DNA from: Subtercola boreus
GTDB taxonomy: Bacteria > Actinomycetota > Actinomycetes > Actinomycetales > Microbacteriaceae
Assembly: GCF_003399635.1 (NCBI RefSeq)
Contig: NZ_NBXB01000034.1
Span: forward strand, 245,667 to 309,666
Direction of reading: 5' to 3'
DNA: 64,000 nt
The notes beneath the pieces were generated by a model, which worked only from the letters and a program-made list of their open reading frames with translations, made no database searches and had not been told where the DNA came from. The position numbers and the translations under genes are program-made. This document shows positions 17,120-24,491 of this stretch, piece by piece (position 1 is the stretch's first letter; each line of letters starts with the position of its first letter).

Positions 17120-17809
17120 ATGACGAACCTCGAAGGTGCAGTGGTGCTGGTGCTCGGCGCGTCGGGCGGACTCGGCGGCAGGATCGCGAGCCGCCTGTCC
17201 GATGCCGGCGCGACCGTGGTGCGCGCCGCACGCAACCCCGTGACGCTGGCCGGGCCCGACGCGTTCCTGGCCGACCTGCGGGCGCCCGAAGCGGCTGACT
17301 CCCTGCTGCTGGCCGCCGCTGCCGCACATCCCGAACACCTCGACGGCATCGTGATCGCGGCGGGCGCCGTAGCGTTCGGGCCCGTCGGCGAGCTCGACGA
17401 CGAGACCCTCGATGCGCTCTTCGCGGTCAACACGACAGCGCCGATCCGTCTGATCCGCGGTGCGCTCCCGCGGTTGGCGGAATCGGCCGCCGCCGACCGC
17501 AGTCCGTTCATCGTGACCATCAGCGGCATCGTCGCCGAGTCTCCCACGGCCGGCATGGCGGCCTACTCCGCGTCGAAGGCCGGGCTGGCCGCCTTCGTGC
17601 AGGCGGCGTCCCGGGAGCTCCGGCGAGCGGGCGTGCGGGTTCTGGATGCACGGCCCGGGCACACCGAGACTGAGCTGTCGCGGCATCCGCTCGCCGGCAC
17701 CGCACCCGCCTTCCCCGCAGGCCTCGACCCCGACGCTGTCGCAGACCGCATCGTGCAGGCGATCGTCGCCAACGAGAAGGATCTGCCGAGCTCGGCCTTC
17801 CAGGCGTAG
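17120..17809 (+). CDS. SDR-family NAD(P)-dependent oxidoreductase
   Basis: A 229-residue short-chain dehydrogenase. The cofactor motif GASGGLGGR lies at residues 12-20, followed by the NNAG-equivalent IVIAAGAVAFGP. The catalytic Ser is in ISGI and the Tyr/Lys in YSASKAG. The substrate cannot be inferred. The start is ATG 17120, in GCTCAGGGCATG; an upstream in-frame extension has no family similarity. It follows the gluconokinase gene after 76 bp on the same strand. Confidence 0.9.
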   Translation: MTNLEGAVVLVLGASGGLGGRIASRLSDAGATVVRAARNPVTLAGPDAFLADLRAPEAADSLLLAAAAAHPEHLDGIVIAAGAVAFGPVGELDDETLDALFAVNTTAPIRLIRGALPRLAESAAADRSPFIVTISGIVAESPTAGMAAYSASKAGLAAFVQAASRELRRAGVRVLDARPGHTETELSRHPLAGTAPAFPAGLDPDAVADRIVQAIVANEKDLPSSAFQA

Positions 17810-18005
17810 TAAATCCTCGGCGCGCAATCGCGGTTCTGCCTCGCTTTCCCAGACGACGCTTTCCGGCTGTGATCGCTCCCGACACCACCGATTCCGAAGC
17901 GTTTCGACACGTACACCTCCGAAGACTGGCGCGAAGGGGCCCGCGGGCACTACTGTCTGTCTATCCCGGTGACGCCGGTGAACCGCCGGAAGAGAGTGGT
18001 GCCCG

Positions 18006-19769
18006 ATGACAACAGCCCCCGCACGAGGCAGCACCGATGTCGAGAGCAAGGGGCTGAAGGGCGGCGCCCTCGGTCTCGTCGGCAGCGTGGTGGTGGGCGT
18101 CGCCTCGACCGCACCGGCCTACTCTCTGGCCGCGAGTCTCGGTTTCATCGTCGCCTCCGGCGGCTCGCTGCTCGCCGGGGTGAAGTCGCCCGGCATCATC
18201 CTGCTGGCCTTCGTGCCGATGTACTTCATCGCCGTCGCCTACCAGGAGCTCAACAAGGCCGAGCCCGACTGCGGCACCACCTTCACCTGGGCCTCGCGGG
18301 CGTTCGGACCGAAGACGGGCTGGATGGGCGGCTGGGGGATCATCGCCGCCGACGTGATCGTCATGGCCAACCTGGCCCAGATTGCGGGGTCGTACTCGTT
18401 CACGCTGGTGGGCAAGCTCTTCAACGACGACGCGATCAGCGCCCTCTCCGGAGACGTGTTCTGGTCGACGGTGGCGGGTCTCGCCTGGATCGCCATCATG
18501 ACCTACATCTGCTATCGCGGCATAGAGGTCTCCGCCCGGCTCCAATATGCCCTTCTCGGCATAGAGGTCGTGATCCTCGTCGTCTTCGCCGTGTTCGCAC
18601 TGGTGAAGGTGTACACCGGCACCGCCGAGAGCTACTCCCTGATGCCCGACATCTCGTGGTTCCTGCCGTTCGACCTGGACTTCAGCACGGTGATCGCCCC
18701 GGCCATCCTCACCGCCGTCTTCATCTACTGGGGCTGGGACACCGCCGTCTCCATCAACGAGGAGAGCGATGACCCGGGCCGCACCCCCGGTCGCGCAGCC
18801 GTGATCTCGACACTTCTGCTGCTCGTGACCTACGCCCTCGTGGCGGTTGCGACCATCGCGTTCGCCGGGGTCGGAACCGAGGGTGTGGGCCTTGGCAACC
18901 CCGACAATGCCAGCGACGTCTTCAGCGCAATCGGCCCCGACCTGTTCGGGGACTCGGCCTTCGGCGGCATCATGCTCGCACTGCTCTACATCTCGATCCT
19001 GACCTCGGCGTCGGCGTCCACGCAGACCACCATCCTGCCGACGGCCCGCACCTCGCTCTCGATGGCCGTCTACAAAGCGCTGCCCGAGAACTTCGCGAAG
19101 ATTCACCCGAAGTTCCTCACGCCGACCTGGTCGACCATCGGGATGGGCGTCATCTCGGCCGCGTTCTACCTGCTGTTCACGCTCATCTCGCCAACACTTC
19201 TGAGCGCGCTGATCGGATCGGTCGGGCTGCTGATCGCGTTCTACTACGGCCTCACGGGCTTCGCCTGTGTCTGGTACTACCGCCGAACGCTCACGGCGAC
19301 GTTCCGCGATTTCATGATGCGCGGGGTGATCCCGCTGCTCGGCGGGCTCATGCTCACCGCCGTCTTCATCTTCGGCCTCATCCAGTACGCGCTGCCCGAC
19401 TGGCTCACCGACGAGAACGACGAGAACGTGACGATCTTCGGCATCGGTGCGGTCGCGGTCGTCGGCGTCGGGTCGCTCGTGCTCGGCGTCATCCTGATGC
19501 TGATCATGCGCTGGCGGAGCCCCGCCTTCTTCAAGGGCCAGACGCTCGAGCGCCGGAGCGACCTGATTCTGGCCGGCGAGCACTACCCGGTGGGCATCCG
19601 GCTGCCTGACTCTGAGGAGACCACGGTGATCGCCCGTGACCTGTCGAACCTGCCGACCGGGCTCATCGCGGTCGACCTCGAAACCGGCAAGCGGTTCCAG
19701 AAGAAGAAGCGGGGCGCTCCCGACACCACGGAAGTTCCGAATGTTCCCTCCGGCGACTCCGCTCCGTAG
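18006..19769 (+). CDS. APC-family amino acid permease
   Basis: A 587-residue membrane protein with 12 or more hydrophobic segments. The N-terminus GALGLVGSVVVGVASTAPAY and the conserved YQELNKAEPDCGTTFTWASR place it in the amino acid-polyamine-organocation superfamily. A gene-specific feature is the C-terminal tail of about 80 hydrophilic residues after the last helix, including two potentially regulatory basic runs (GKRFQKKKRG). The substrate is unknown. The start is ATG 18006. Nine bp downstream begins the DUF3224 gene, so the two may share a transcript. Confidence 0.9.
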   Translation: MTTAPARGSTDVESKGLKGGALGLVGSVVVGVASTAPAYSLAASLGFIVASGGSLLAGVKSPGIILLAFVPMYFIAVAYQELNKAEPDCGTTFTWASRAFGPKTGWMGGWGIIAADVIVMANLAQIAGSYSFTLVGKLFNDDAISALSGDVFWSTVAGLAWIAIMTYICYRGIEVSARLQYALLGIEVVILVVFAVFALVKVYTGTAESYSLMPDISWFLPFDLDFSTVIAPAILTAVFIYWGWDTAVSINEESDDPGRTPGRAAVISTLLLLVTYALVAVATIAFAGVGTEGVGLGNPDNASDVFSAIGPDLFGDSAFGGIMLALLYISILTSASASTQTTILPTARTSLSMAVYKALPENFAKIHPKFLTPTWSTIGMGVISAAFYLLFTLISPTLLSALIGSVGLLIAFYYGLTGFACVWYYRRTLTATFRDFMMRGVIPLLGGLMLTAVFIFGLIQYALPDWLTDENDENVTIFGIGAVAVVGVGSLVLGVILMLIMRWRSPAFFKGQTLERRSDLILAGEHYPVGIRLPDSEETTVIARDLSNLPTGLIAVDLETGKRFQKKKRGAPDTTEVPNVPSGDSAP

Positions 19770-19778
19770 GCTGTTCGC

Positions 19779-20195
19779 ATGACCGACCCAGCGCAGACGC
19801 CCACCACCCTCACCGCGCGCTTCTCCGTGACGGGCTGGGACCCGTCATCCCTCAGCGGACTCGACGGCGACGGCGAGTGGGTGGGCGCGATCATCATGCG
19901 GAAGACCTACACCGCTGGCCTCGTGGGCGAGAGCGTCGCCGAGTTCCTGTCGTCGGGCGATGAGGAGTCGGGTCGTGGCTACCTCGCCGCCGAGCGCATC
20001 ACCGGCACCCTCGACGATGGCCGCTCCGGCTCATTCACCGTGCACCACGGCGCCCTGCAGCATCCGGGCGATCCGTCTGCGTTCGGCTACATCGTTCCCG
20101 GCACCGGCACCGGCGACTTCGCCGGATTCGCGGGGGCGGCCCGCATCGTGCACGACGCCGACGGCGCCTTCTTCGAGTTCACCCTCACCCCCTGA
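19779..20195 (+). CDS. DUF3224 domain-containing protein
   Basis: A 138-residue cytoplasmic protein of the DUF3224 family, a small beta-barrel resembling allene oxide cyclase. Typical segments are FSVTGWDPS, KTYTAGLVGESVAEFLS, YLAAERITGTLDDGRSGSFT, and the closing GTGTGDFAGFAGAARIVHD. No enzymatic activity is established for the bacterial family. It follows the APC permease by 9 bp and is probably expressed with it. Confidence 0.85.
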   Translation: MTDPAQTPTTLTARFSVTGWDPSSLSGLDGDGEWVGAIIMRKTYTAGLVGESVAEFLSSGDEESGRGYLAAERITGTLDDGRSGSFTVHHGALQHPGDPSAFGYIVPGTGTGDFAGFAGAARIVHDADGAFFEFTLTP

Positions 20196-20238
20196 CCCGA
20201 ACCCCGCTCGCGCTGGGCCTGTTGCCCGTGCGGCGCTG

Positions 20239-21480
20239 TCAGGGGCGCGGCGCGGGGGCCGGAGACCCGATCCCGGGCTGAGACTCGCGCGTACCGGCGC
20301 GGCGCCCGGGCTTCGCGAGGTAGCCGAGCTGGAACAGCACGAGAGCGAGAACCACGGCCGCAGCTCCCACGAGGGGAAGCGCCTGGGTCCCGCTGAGGCC
20401 GAGGGCCGCGGCGCCGAGGGGCGGCGCGATCGCGATGCCCGCGTACATGGCGGTCGTGTACCACGACAGGGCGAGGCCGGATGCGGCGGGGTCGATGACG
20501 ATCACCCGGTGCTGAACAGCGGGAGCCGCTGCGAAGGCGGCGAAACCCCAGATCGCAAAGACGACGGCCGTGGAGAGGTAGTTCGCATCGATGATCGGCA
20601 GCGCAACCAGGGCGACGGCGTGCACGGCCAGGGAGAGTGTCGCCGTGCGCCTGCTGCCGAGCCTGTCGGTGAGCCGGCCGGCAGCGACGTTACCCGCGGT
20701 TCCGGCGACGCCGTAGACCAGCAGCAGCACTGCGAGCAGACTGCCGCTGCCGCCGGTCGCACCGGCAGTGATCGACGAGCTGAAGATGTAGACGATGTTG
20801 AAGCCGGCCATGAGGAAGAGGGTCGCGGCGAGGGTGAGCACGATGCGATGGTCGGCGAGGGGCGCGAATCGCGCCCGGAGAGACACGGGGTGCCCGACAG
20901 GGATGCCTCGCACGAAGAGCGCCACAGCAAGCGCGAGCGCCGCCGAGATGCCCGCGACGATCAGCAGGGGCAGCTGCCAGCCGCCGAGGGCTCCGAGGGC
21001 CGTGCCGAGCGGAGAACCGAGAGCCGTGGCCGCCGTGAAGCCCAGCGAGACGAACGCGATGGCGCGGCCACGGGCGGCCGGCGTCGAAAGGCTCGCGGCG
21101 GCGGCTGTGGCGGCAGGGACGAGAGCCGCCCCACCGAGGGCGGCGAGAACACGGCCCGTCGTGAACAGCGGCAGGGTCGTGGATGCCGCGGCCAGCACGG
21201 TTCCGAGAGCGATCAGCACGAGGCCGGCCGCCATGAGAGTCGTCCGCGAGACGCGCGGCAGCAGGATGGCGACGGCCGGTGCGGCCACCGCCACGACGAT
21301 CGCGTACGCGGTGATCGAGTAGCTGACGTCGCTCGCGGCGACTCCGAGCGTCGTGGCGATGGCGGGCAGCAGACCTGCGATGACGAACGCGTTCGTCCCG
21401 ACGACGAAGAGACCGATGGCAAGCAGCACGAGCCGCCCGTCGGGCCGCCTGGCGGAGTAAGATCGTTCGATGTTCGTCAT
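20239..21480 (-). CDS. MFS transporter
   Basis: A 413-residue protein with 12 predicted membrane helices. The opening VLLAIGLFVVGTNAFVIAGL and the loop motif VLAALGGAALVPAATAAAAS are those of DHA1-type drug or sugar efflux pumps (arabinose-efflux permease group). A Pro-rich short tail follows the last helix. The substrate is unknown. The start is ATG 21478-21480. It is divergent from an ArsR-type HTH gene, with an 18-bp palindrome in the shared region; such pairs are usually a repressor controlling an exporter. Confidence 0.9.
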   Translation of the reverse strand: MTNIERSYSARRPDGRLVLLAIGLFVVGTNAFVIAGLLPAIATTLGVAASDVSYSITAYAIVVAVAAPAVAILLPRVSRTTLMAAGLVLIALGTVLAAASTTLPLFTTGRVLAALGGAALVPAATAAAASLSTPAARGRAIAFVSLGFTAATALGSPLGTALGALGGWQLPLLIVAGISAALALAVALFVRGIPVGHPVSLRARFAPLADHRIVLTLAATLFLMAGFNIVYIFSSSITAGATGGSGSLLAVLLLVYGVAGTAGNVAAGRLTDRLGSRRTATLSLAVHAVALVALPIIDANYLSTAVVFAIWGFAAFAAAPAVQHRVIVIDPAASGLALSWYTTAMYAGIAIAPPLGAAALGLSGTQALPLVGAAAVVLALVLFQLGYLAKPGRRAGTRESQPGIGSPAPAPRP

Positions 21481-21499
21481 ACCGATAAGCTAGCAGACG

Positions 21500-21517
21500 G
21501 TTTGACATGCGTCGAAC
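21500..21517. promoter_or_regulatory. Operator-like palindrome between MFS and ArsR genes
   Basis: GTTTGAC-ATGC-GTCGAAC at 21500-21517 is an 18-bp inverted repeat with one mismatch per arm, in the 56 bp between the divergent starts. It covers the upstream candidate ATG of the regulator (21507), which favours the downstream start. The adjacent ArsR-type protein is the likely ligand. Confidence 0.5.
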
Positions 21518-21536
21518 TACTTTGGAGGTCTCCCGG

Positions 21537-21872
21537 ATGCCCGACAATCCGTTCCCGCAGCCCGACGCCGACGACATCCGGCTCACGAGCATCCTGCGCG
21601 CCCTCGCCGACCCCGGCCGGGTGAAGATGGTGCAGGTGCTGGCCGACGGTGAGTACCACGCCTGCAACGTCGAAGCGTTCGGGCTCGACATCCAGAAGTC
21701 CACGCTCTCGCACCACTTCAAGACGCTGCGGGAGGCCGGGCTGACCACGGTCGTCATCGAAGGCCGGAGTCACCGGATAGCCCTCCGGAGCGACGAGCTC
21801 GAGGCGCGCTTTCCGGGGCTGATCGCGTCGCTCACCTCGGAGAGCGCCGTCGCGGACCTCCGCACGGCGTGA
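21537..21872 (+). CDS. ArsR-type helix-turn-helix regulator
   Basis: A 111-residue winged-helix protein: RLTSILRALADPGRVKMVQV at the N-terminus, then a recognition helix in QKSTLSHHFKTLREAGLTTV and the wing VIEGRSHRIALRSDELE. No metal-binding Cys cluster is present, so it is not a classical metal sensor. It probably represses the divergent MFS exporter. The start ATG 21537 is 8 bp after GGAGG at 21524-21528; the alternative ATG at 21507 lies inside the palindromic operator and lacks a ribosome site. Confidence 0.88.
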   Translation: MPDNPFPQPDADDIRLTSILRALADPGRVKMVQVLADGEYHACNVEAFGLDIQKSTLSHHFKTLREAGLTTVVIEGRSHRIALRSDELEARFPGLIASLTSESAVADLRTA

Positions 21873-21891
21873 CTCGGCCGCCGCGCGGCGT

Positions 21892-22560
21892 TCACCAGGT
21901 GCCCGAGGGCGAGGCGACGACCGGAACCGGAGCGTACGACCAGTGGGCACCGTTCGCGTAGTGGCTCGACGCCCACGGTGACGCCCAGATGGCGCTCTCG
22001 ATCTGGGCCGTCGGGGCGGAGGCGGCGAACCCGGCGACGATCGCCGAATAGCCGCCCACGCTGTGCAGGGCCTCCGCGCAGTTCGCCGCCGCGGTGACCA
22101 GGGTGTCGTAGCTGCCGAAGCCGCTGCCGCCGCCCGAACCCCAGCCGTTGTTCAGCGGATTGTTGCGGTTCCACCAGTCGGGTGGGCCGTTCTCCTGCCG
22201 CATCCATCGCATCATCACGGTGACGTTCGACTCGGTCATCGGAAACCCGGCGAGAAACAGCACGAGCGTGGCCCAGTCCTTGTTGGTGCTTCCGGCGGAG
22301 AGGGTCTTCACCCCCGCCGTGGCCGAATAGTCGTCGCGGGTGACCGTCACCCCCGCCGCATCCCCGGGAACCGTCACGATCTGCAGCGACCCCCGGGCGC
22401 TGGCCTGCACGTAGCCGTAGGCGTCGATCGTGCCCGGAGCCTGCGGCGGGGGCGCGAGGGAGACCAGGGCGACGAGAGCGAAGGCCGACACGCCGGCGGC
22501 GGCGGCGAGCAGGCGGGTCACCCGTCGGCCATGCAGATGCGCCGCTGTCACGGCACTCAC
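21892..22560 (-). CDS. Secreted hypothetical protein, possible cell-wall-lytic fold
   Basis: A 222-residue exported protein. A membrane/signal segment LLAAAAGVSAFALVALVSLA lies near the N-terminus. The mature part contains WATLVLFLAGFPMTESNVTV, RWMRQENGPPDWWNRNNPLN and a Gly/Ser-rich stretch, followed by repeated Ala-rich helices. The Glu in MRQENGPPDWWNRNNP resembles active-site segments of lysozyme-like or glucosaminidase-like actinobacterial and phage proteins; that is inference, not a firm family match. The GTG start at 22558-22560 overlaps the GNAT stop by 4 bp (GTGA), indicating translational coupling. An ATG-led extension would run into the GNAT gene. Confidence 0.6.
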   Translation of the reverse strand: MSAVTAAHLHGRRVTRLLAAAAGVSAFALVALVSLAPPPQAPGTIDAYGYVQASARGSLQIVTVPGDAAGVTVTRDDYSATAGVKTLSAGSTNKDWATLVLFLAGFPMTESNVTVMMRWMRQENGPPDWWNRNNPLNNGWGSGGGSGFGSYDTLVTAAANCAEALHSVGGYSAIVAGFAASAPTAQIESAIWASPWASSHYANGAHWSYAPVPVVASPSGTW

Positions 22561-23135
22561 GCCAGTTGCTCGTCGAGCCGCTCGTCGAGGCCGCGGCGCA
22601 CATTCGGCCACTCCGCCTCGAGCACCGAGAAGTAGGCCGTGTCGCCGCGGCTGCCGTCGGGCGAGGAACGGTGCGAGCGCAGCACACCCTCCGGCACCGC
22701 TCCGAGACGCTGGATCGCGGCGGCGCTCCGCGTGTTGCGCGCATCGCAGCGGAGCGCCACCCTCGCGACGCCGAACTCGTCGAACGCGTGGCCGAACAGC
22801 AGGCGTTTCGCCGCGGGGTTGGTGCGTCCGCCCCAGAACTCCCGGCCGTACCAGGTGCTGCCGATCTCGATGCGGCGCTGCGCAGCCGAGTACTCGTAGA
22901 AGCTCGTGGTGCCGCGCACGGTTCCGTCGTCGCCGAGCACCACGAAGGCGAACGTGCCGGGCGTCTGGAGCTGGGCGTCGATGTGTGCGGCATAGGCGGC
23001 GGCATCCAGCGGCCTTGGCGACGTCATGCCCGCCCAGAGCGCGTCGTCGGTGAGGGCCTGCAGAGCCTCGGCGTGCGCCGTCGCCATAGGTTCGAGTCGG
23101 ATGCCGTACCCCGCCAGATGGATCTCGTGCTGCAC
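22557..23135 (-). CDS. GNAT-family N-acetyltransferase (RimJ/RimL-like)
   Basis: A 192-residue acetyltransferase: GYGIRLEPMATAHAEALQAL, GTTSFYEYSAAQRRIEIGSTWYGREF with the RIEIG motif of RimJ/L-type enzymes, then ARVALRCDARNTRSAAAIQRLGA with the acetyl-CoA-binding helix. The usual substrate is a protein N-terminus or small amine; not predictable here. Length is normal. It overlaps the secreted hypothetical downstream by 4 bp. No regulator is adjacent. Confidence 0.85.
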   Translation of the reverse strand: MQHEIHLAGYGIRLEPMATAHAEALQALTDDALWAGMTSPRPLDAAAYAAHIDAQLQTPGTFAFVVLGDDGTVRGTTSFYEYSAAQRRIEIGSTWYGREFWGGRTNPAAKRLLFGHAFDEFGVARVALRCDARNTRSAAAIQRLGAVPEGVLRSHRSSPDGSRGDTAYFSVLEAEWPNVRRGLDERLDEQLA

Positions 23136-23222
23136 GTCATCGCCTCTCGTCGCTCTGCTCCCAGCCTAAACGCGCCCCAGCCGTGCGCTGCATCCCCGCA
23201 GTCGCACGCTTCCGCGCACGTC

Positions 23223-23262
23223 TGTCGCTTCCGTGCCTGCGCGCGCACCCGCGAAAGCGACA
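23223..23262. repeat. Imperfect palindrome in the GNAT-desulfhydrase gap
   Basis: TGTCGCTT at 23223-23230 and AAGCGACA at 23255-23262 are perfect 8-bp arms with a GC-rich 24-bp middle. The gap between the GNAT start and the desulfhydrase stop (23136-23330) is otherwise featureless. It may be a hairpin terminator for the desulfhydrase gene or a dispersed repeat; no second copy was found. Confidence 0.4.
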
Positions 23263-23330
23263 AATGGGCGCGCTTCACGTGCGGCGCGGGGTCAGCGCAG
23301 CACCCGGAGAGCGGCGGGGGCGGGGGCGCG

Positions 23331-24383
23331 TCAGCGGGCGAGGCGCTCGCGGAGCGCCGCGAGCGGCGGCGCCACGTCGAAGCCCTGCGCCGCCACCCAG
23401 CCCGCGTCGTAGTACGTGTCCGAGTAGCGGTCGCCGCCGTCGCAGAGCAGCGTCACGATGCTGCCGGTCTCGCCGCGCGCCACCATGTCCCGGGCGAGGT
23501 CGAGCGCCACCACGAGGTTCGTCCCCGTGGAGGGGCCGGGCGCCCGGCCGAGCACGTCGGAGACCACCGTCATCGCGGCGATGGACGCCGAATCCGGAAC
23601 CGTCTGCACCCAGTCGATCACCGACGGCAGGAACGAGAGCTCCACCCGCGGCCGCCCGATGCCCTCGATGCGGGAGCCTCGGCCCGTGACATCCGTCCGC
23701 CCGGTGCGCCACGCCTCCTCGAAGACCGAACCCTCGGGGTCGCCGACCGCTACGCGCGTCGCGACGCCGGCGTACCGGGCGTAGCGGGCGATGGTCGCCG
23801 TGGTGCCGCCGGTGCCGGCGCCCGACACGATCCAGGTGGGCTCCGGATGCCGCTCCCCCGCCATTTGCTCGAAGATCGAACAGGCGATGTTGTTGTTTCC
23901 GCGCCAGTCGGTCGCGACAGCCGCGTTCGTGAACTGGTCGAGGTAGTACCCGCCGGATTCCCGCGCGATGCGCTCGGCCTCGGCGTACACCTCGCCGGCT
24001 GTCGCGACGAGCACGCAGCGGCCGCCGTAGCCCTCGATCAGCTCGATCTTGCGGCGGCTGGTCGAGGCGGCCATCACAGCCACGAAGTCGAGCCCGAGCA
24101 TCCGGGCGAAGTAGGCCTCCGAGACGGCGGTCGAGCCGCTGGATGCCTCCACCACCGTCGTGCCCTGCCCGATGTGCCCGCCGACCAGGCCGTAGATGAA
24201 CAGCGACTTGGCGAGGCGGTGCTTGAGGGAGCCCGTCGGATGCGACGACTCGTCTTTGAAGTACAGGTCGACGCCCCAGTCGGCCGGCACGGGGAAGCGC
24301 AGCAGGTGCGTGTCGGCGCTCCGGGTGCTGTCGGCCTTCAGCTCGCGGATGGCCTCGGTGATCCAGCGGCGGTCGGGTGTCAC
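23331..24383 (-). CDS. PLP-dependent cysteine synthase family / L-cysteine desulfhydrase Cds1-like
   Basis: A 350-residue fold-type II PLP enzyme. The PLP lysine is Lys54 in [29 protein letters not shown] is the Asn/Ser-loop equivalent, and [15 protein letters not shown] binds the phosphate. The C-terminal half contains [20 protein letters not shown]. This domain pattern fits the actinobacterial Cds1 group, which makes H2S, pyruvate and ammonia from L-cysteine, rather than the biosynthetic CysK/CysM. That function is from family knowledge. The start is ATG 24381-24383. It is monocistronic between two unrelated genes. Confidence 0.85.
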   Translation of the reverse strand: MTPDRRWITEAIRELKADSTRSADTHLLRFPVPADWGVDLYFKDESSHPTGSLKHRLAKSLFIYGLVGGHIGQGTTVVEASSGSTAVSEAYFARMLGLDFVAVMAASTSRRKIELIEGYGGRCVLVATAGEVYAEAERIARESGGYYLDQFTNAAVATDWRGNNNIACSIFEQMAGERHPEPTWIVSGAGTGGTTATIARYARYAGVATRVAVGDPEGSVFEEAWRTGRTDVTGRGSRIEGIGRPRVELSFLPSVIDWVQTVPDSASIAAMTVVSDVLGRAPGPSTGTNLVVALDLARDMVARGETGSIVTLLCDGGDRYSDTYYDAGWVAAQGFDVAPPLAALRERLAR

Positions 24384-24491
24384 GGTCTTCCTCGTCTCTC
24401 GCAGCCGGCGCGGGGCCGCTGGCTGGGCTTCGCCGCGCCCACTGTTCGGGCACGGCGCACGCCCCAGTATCCCGTACCGGACGTCGACCCG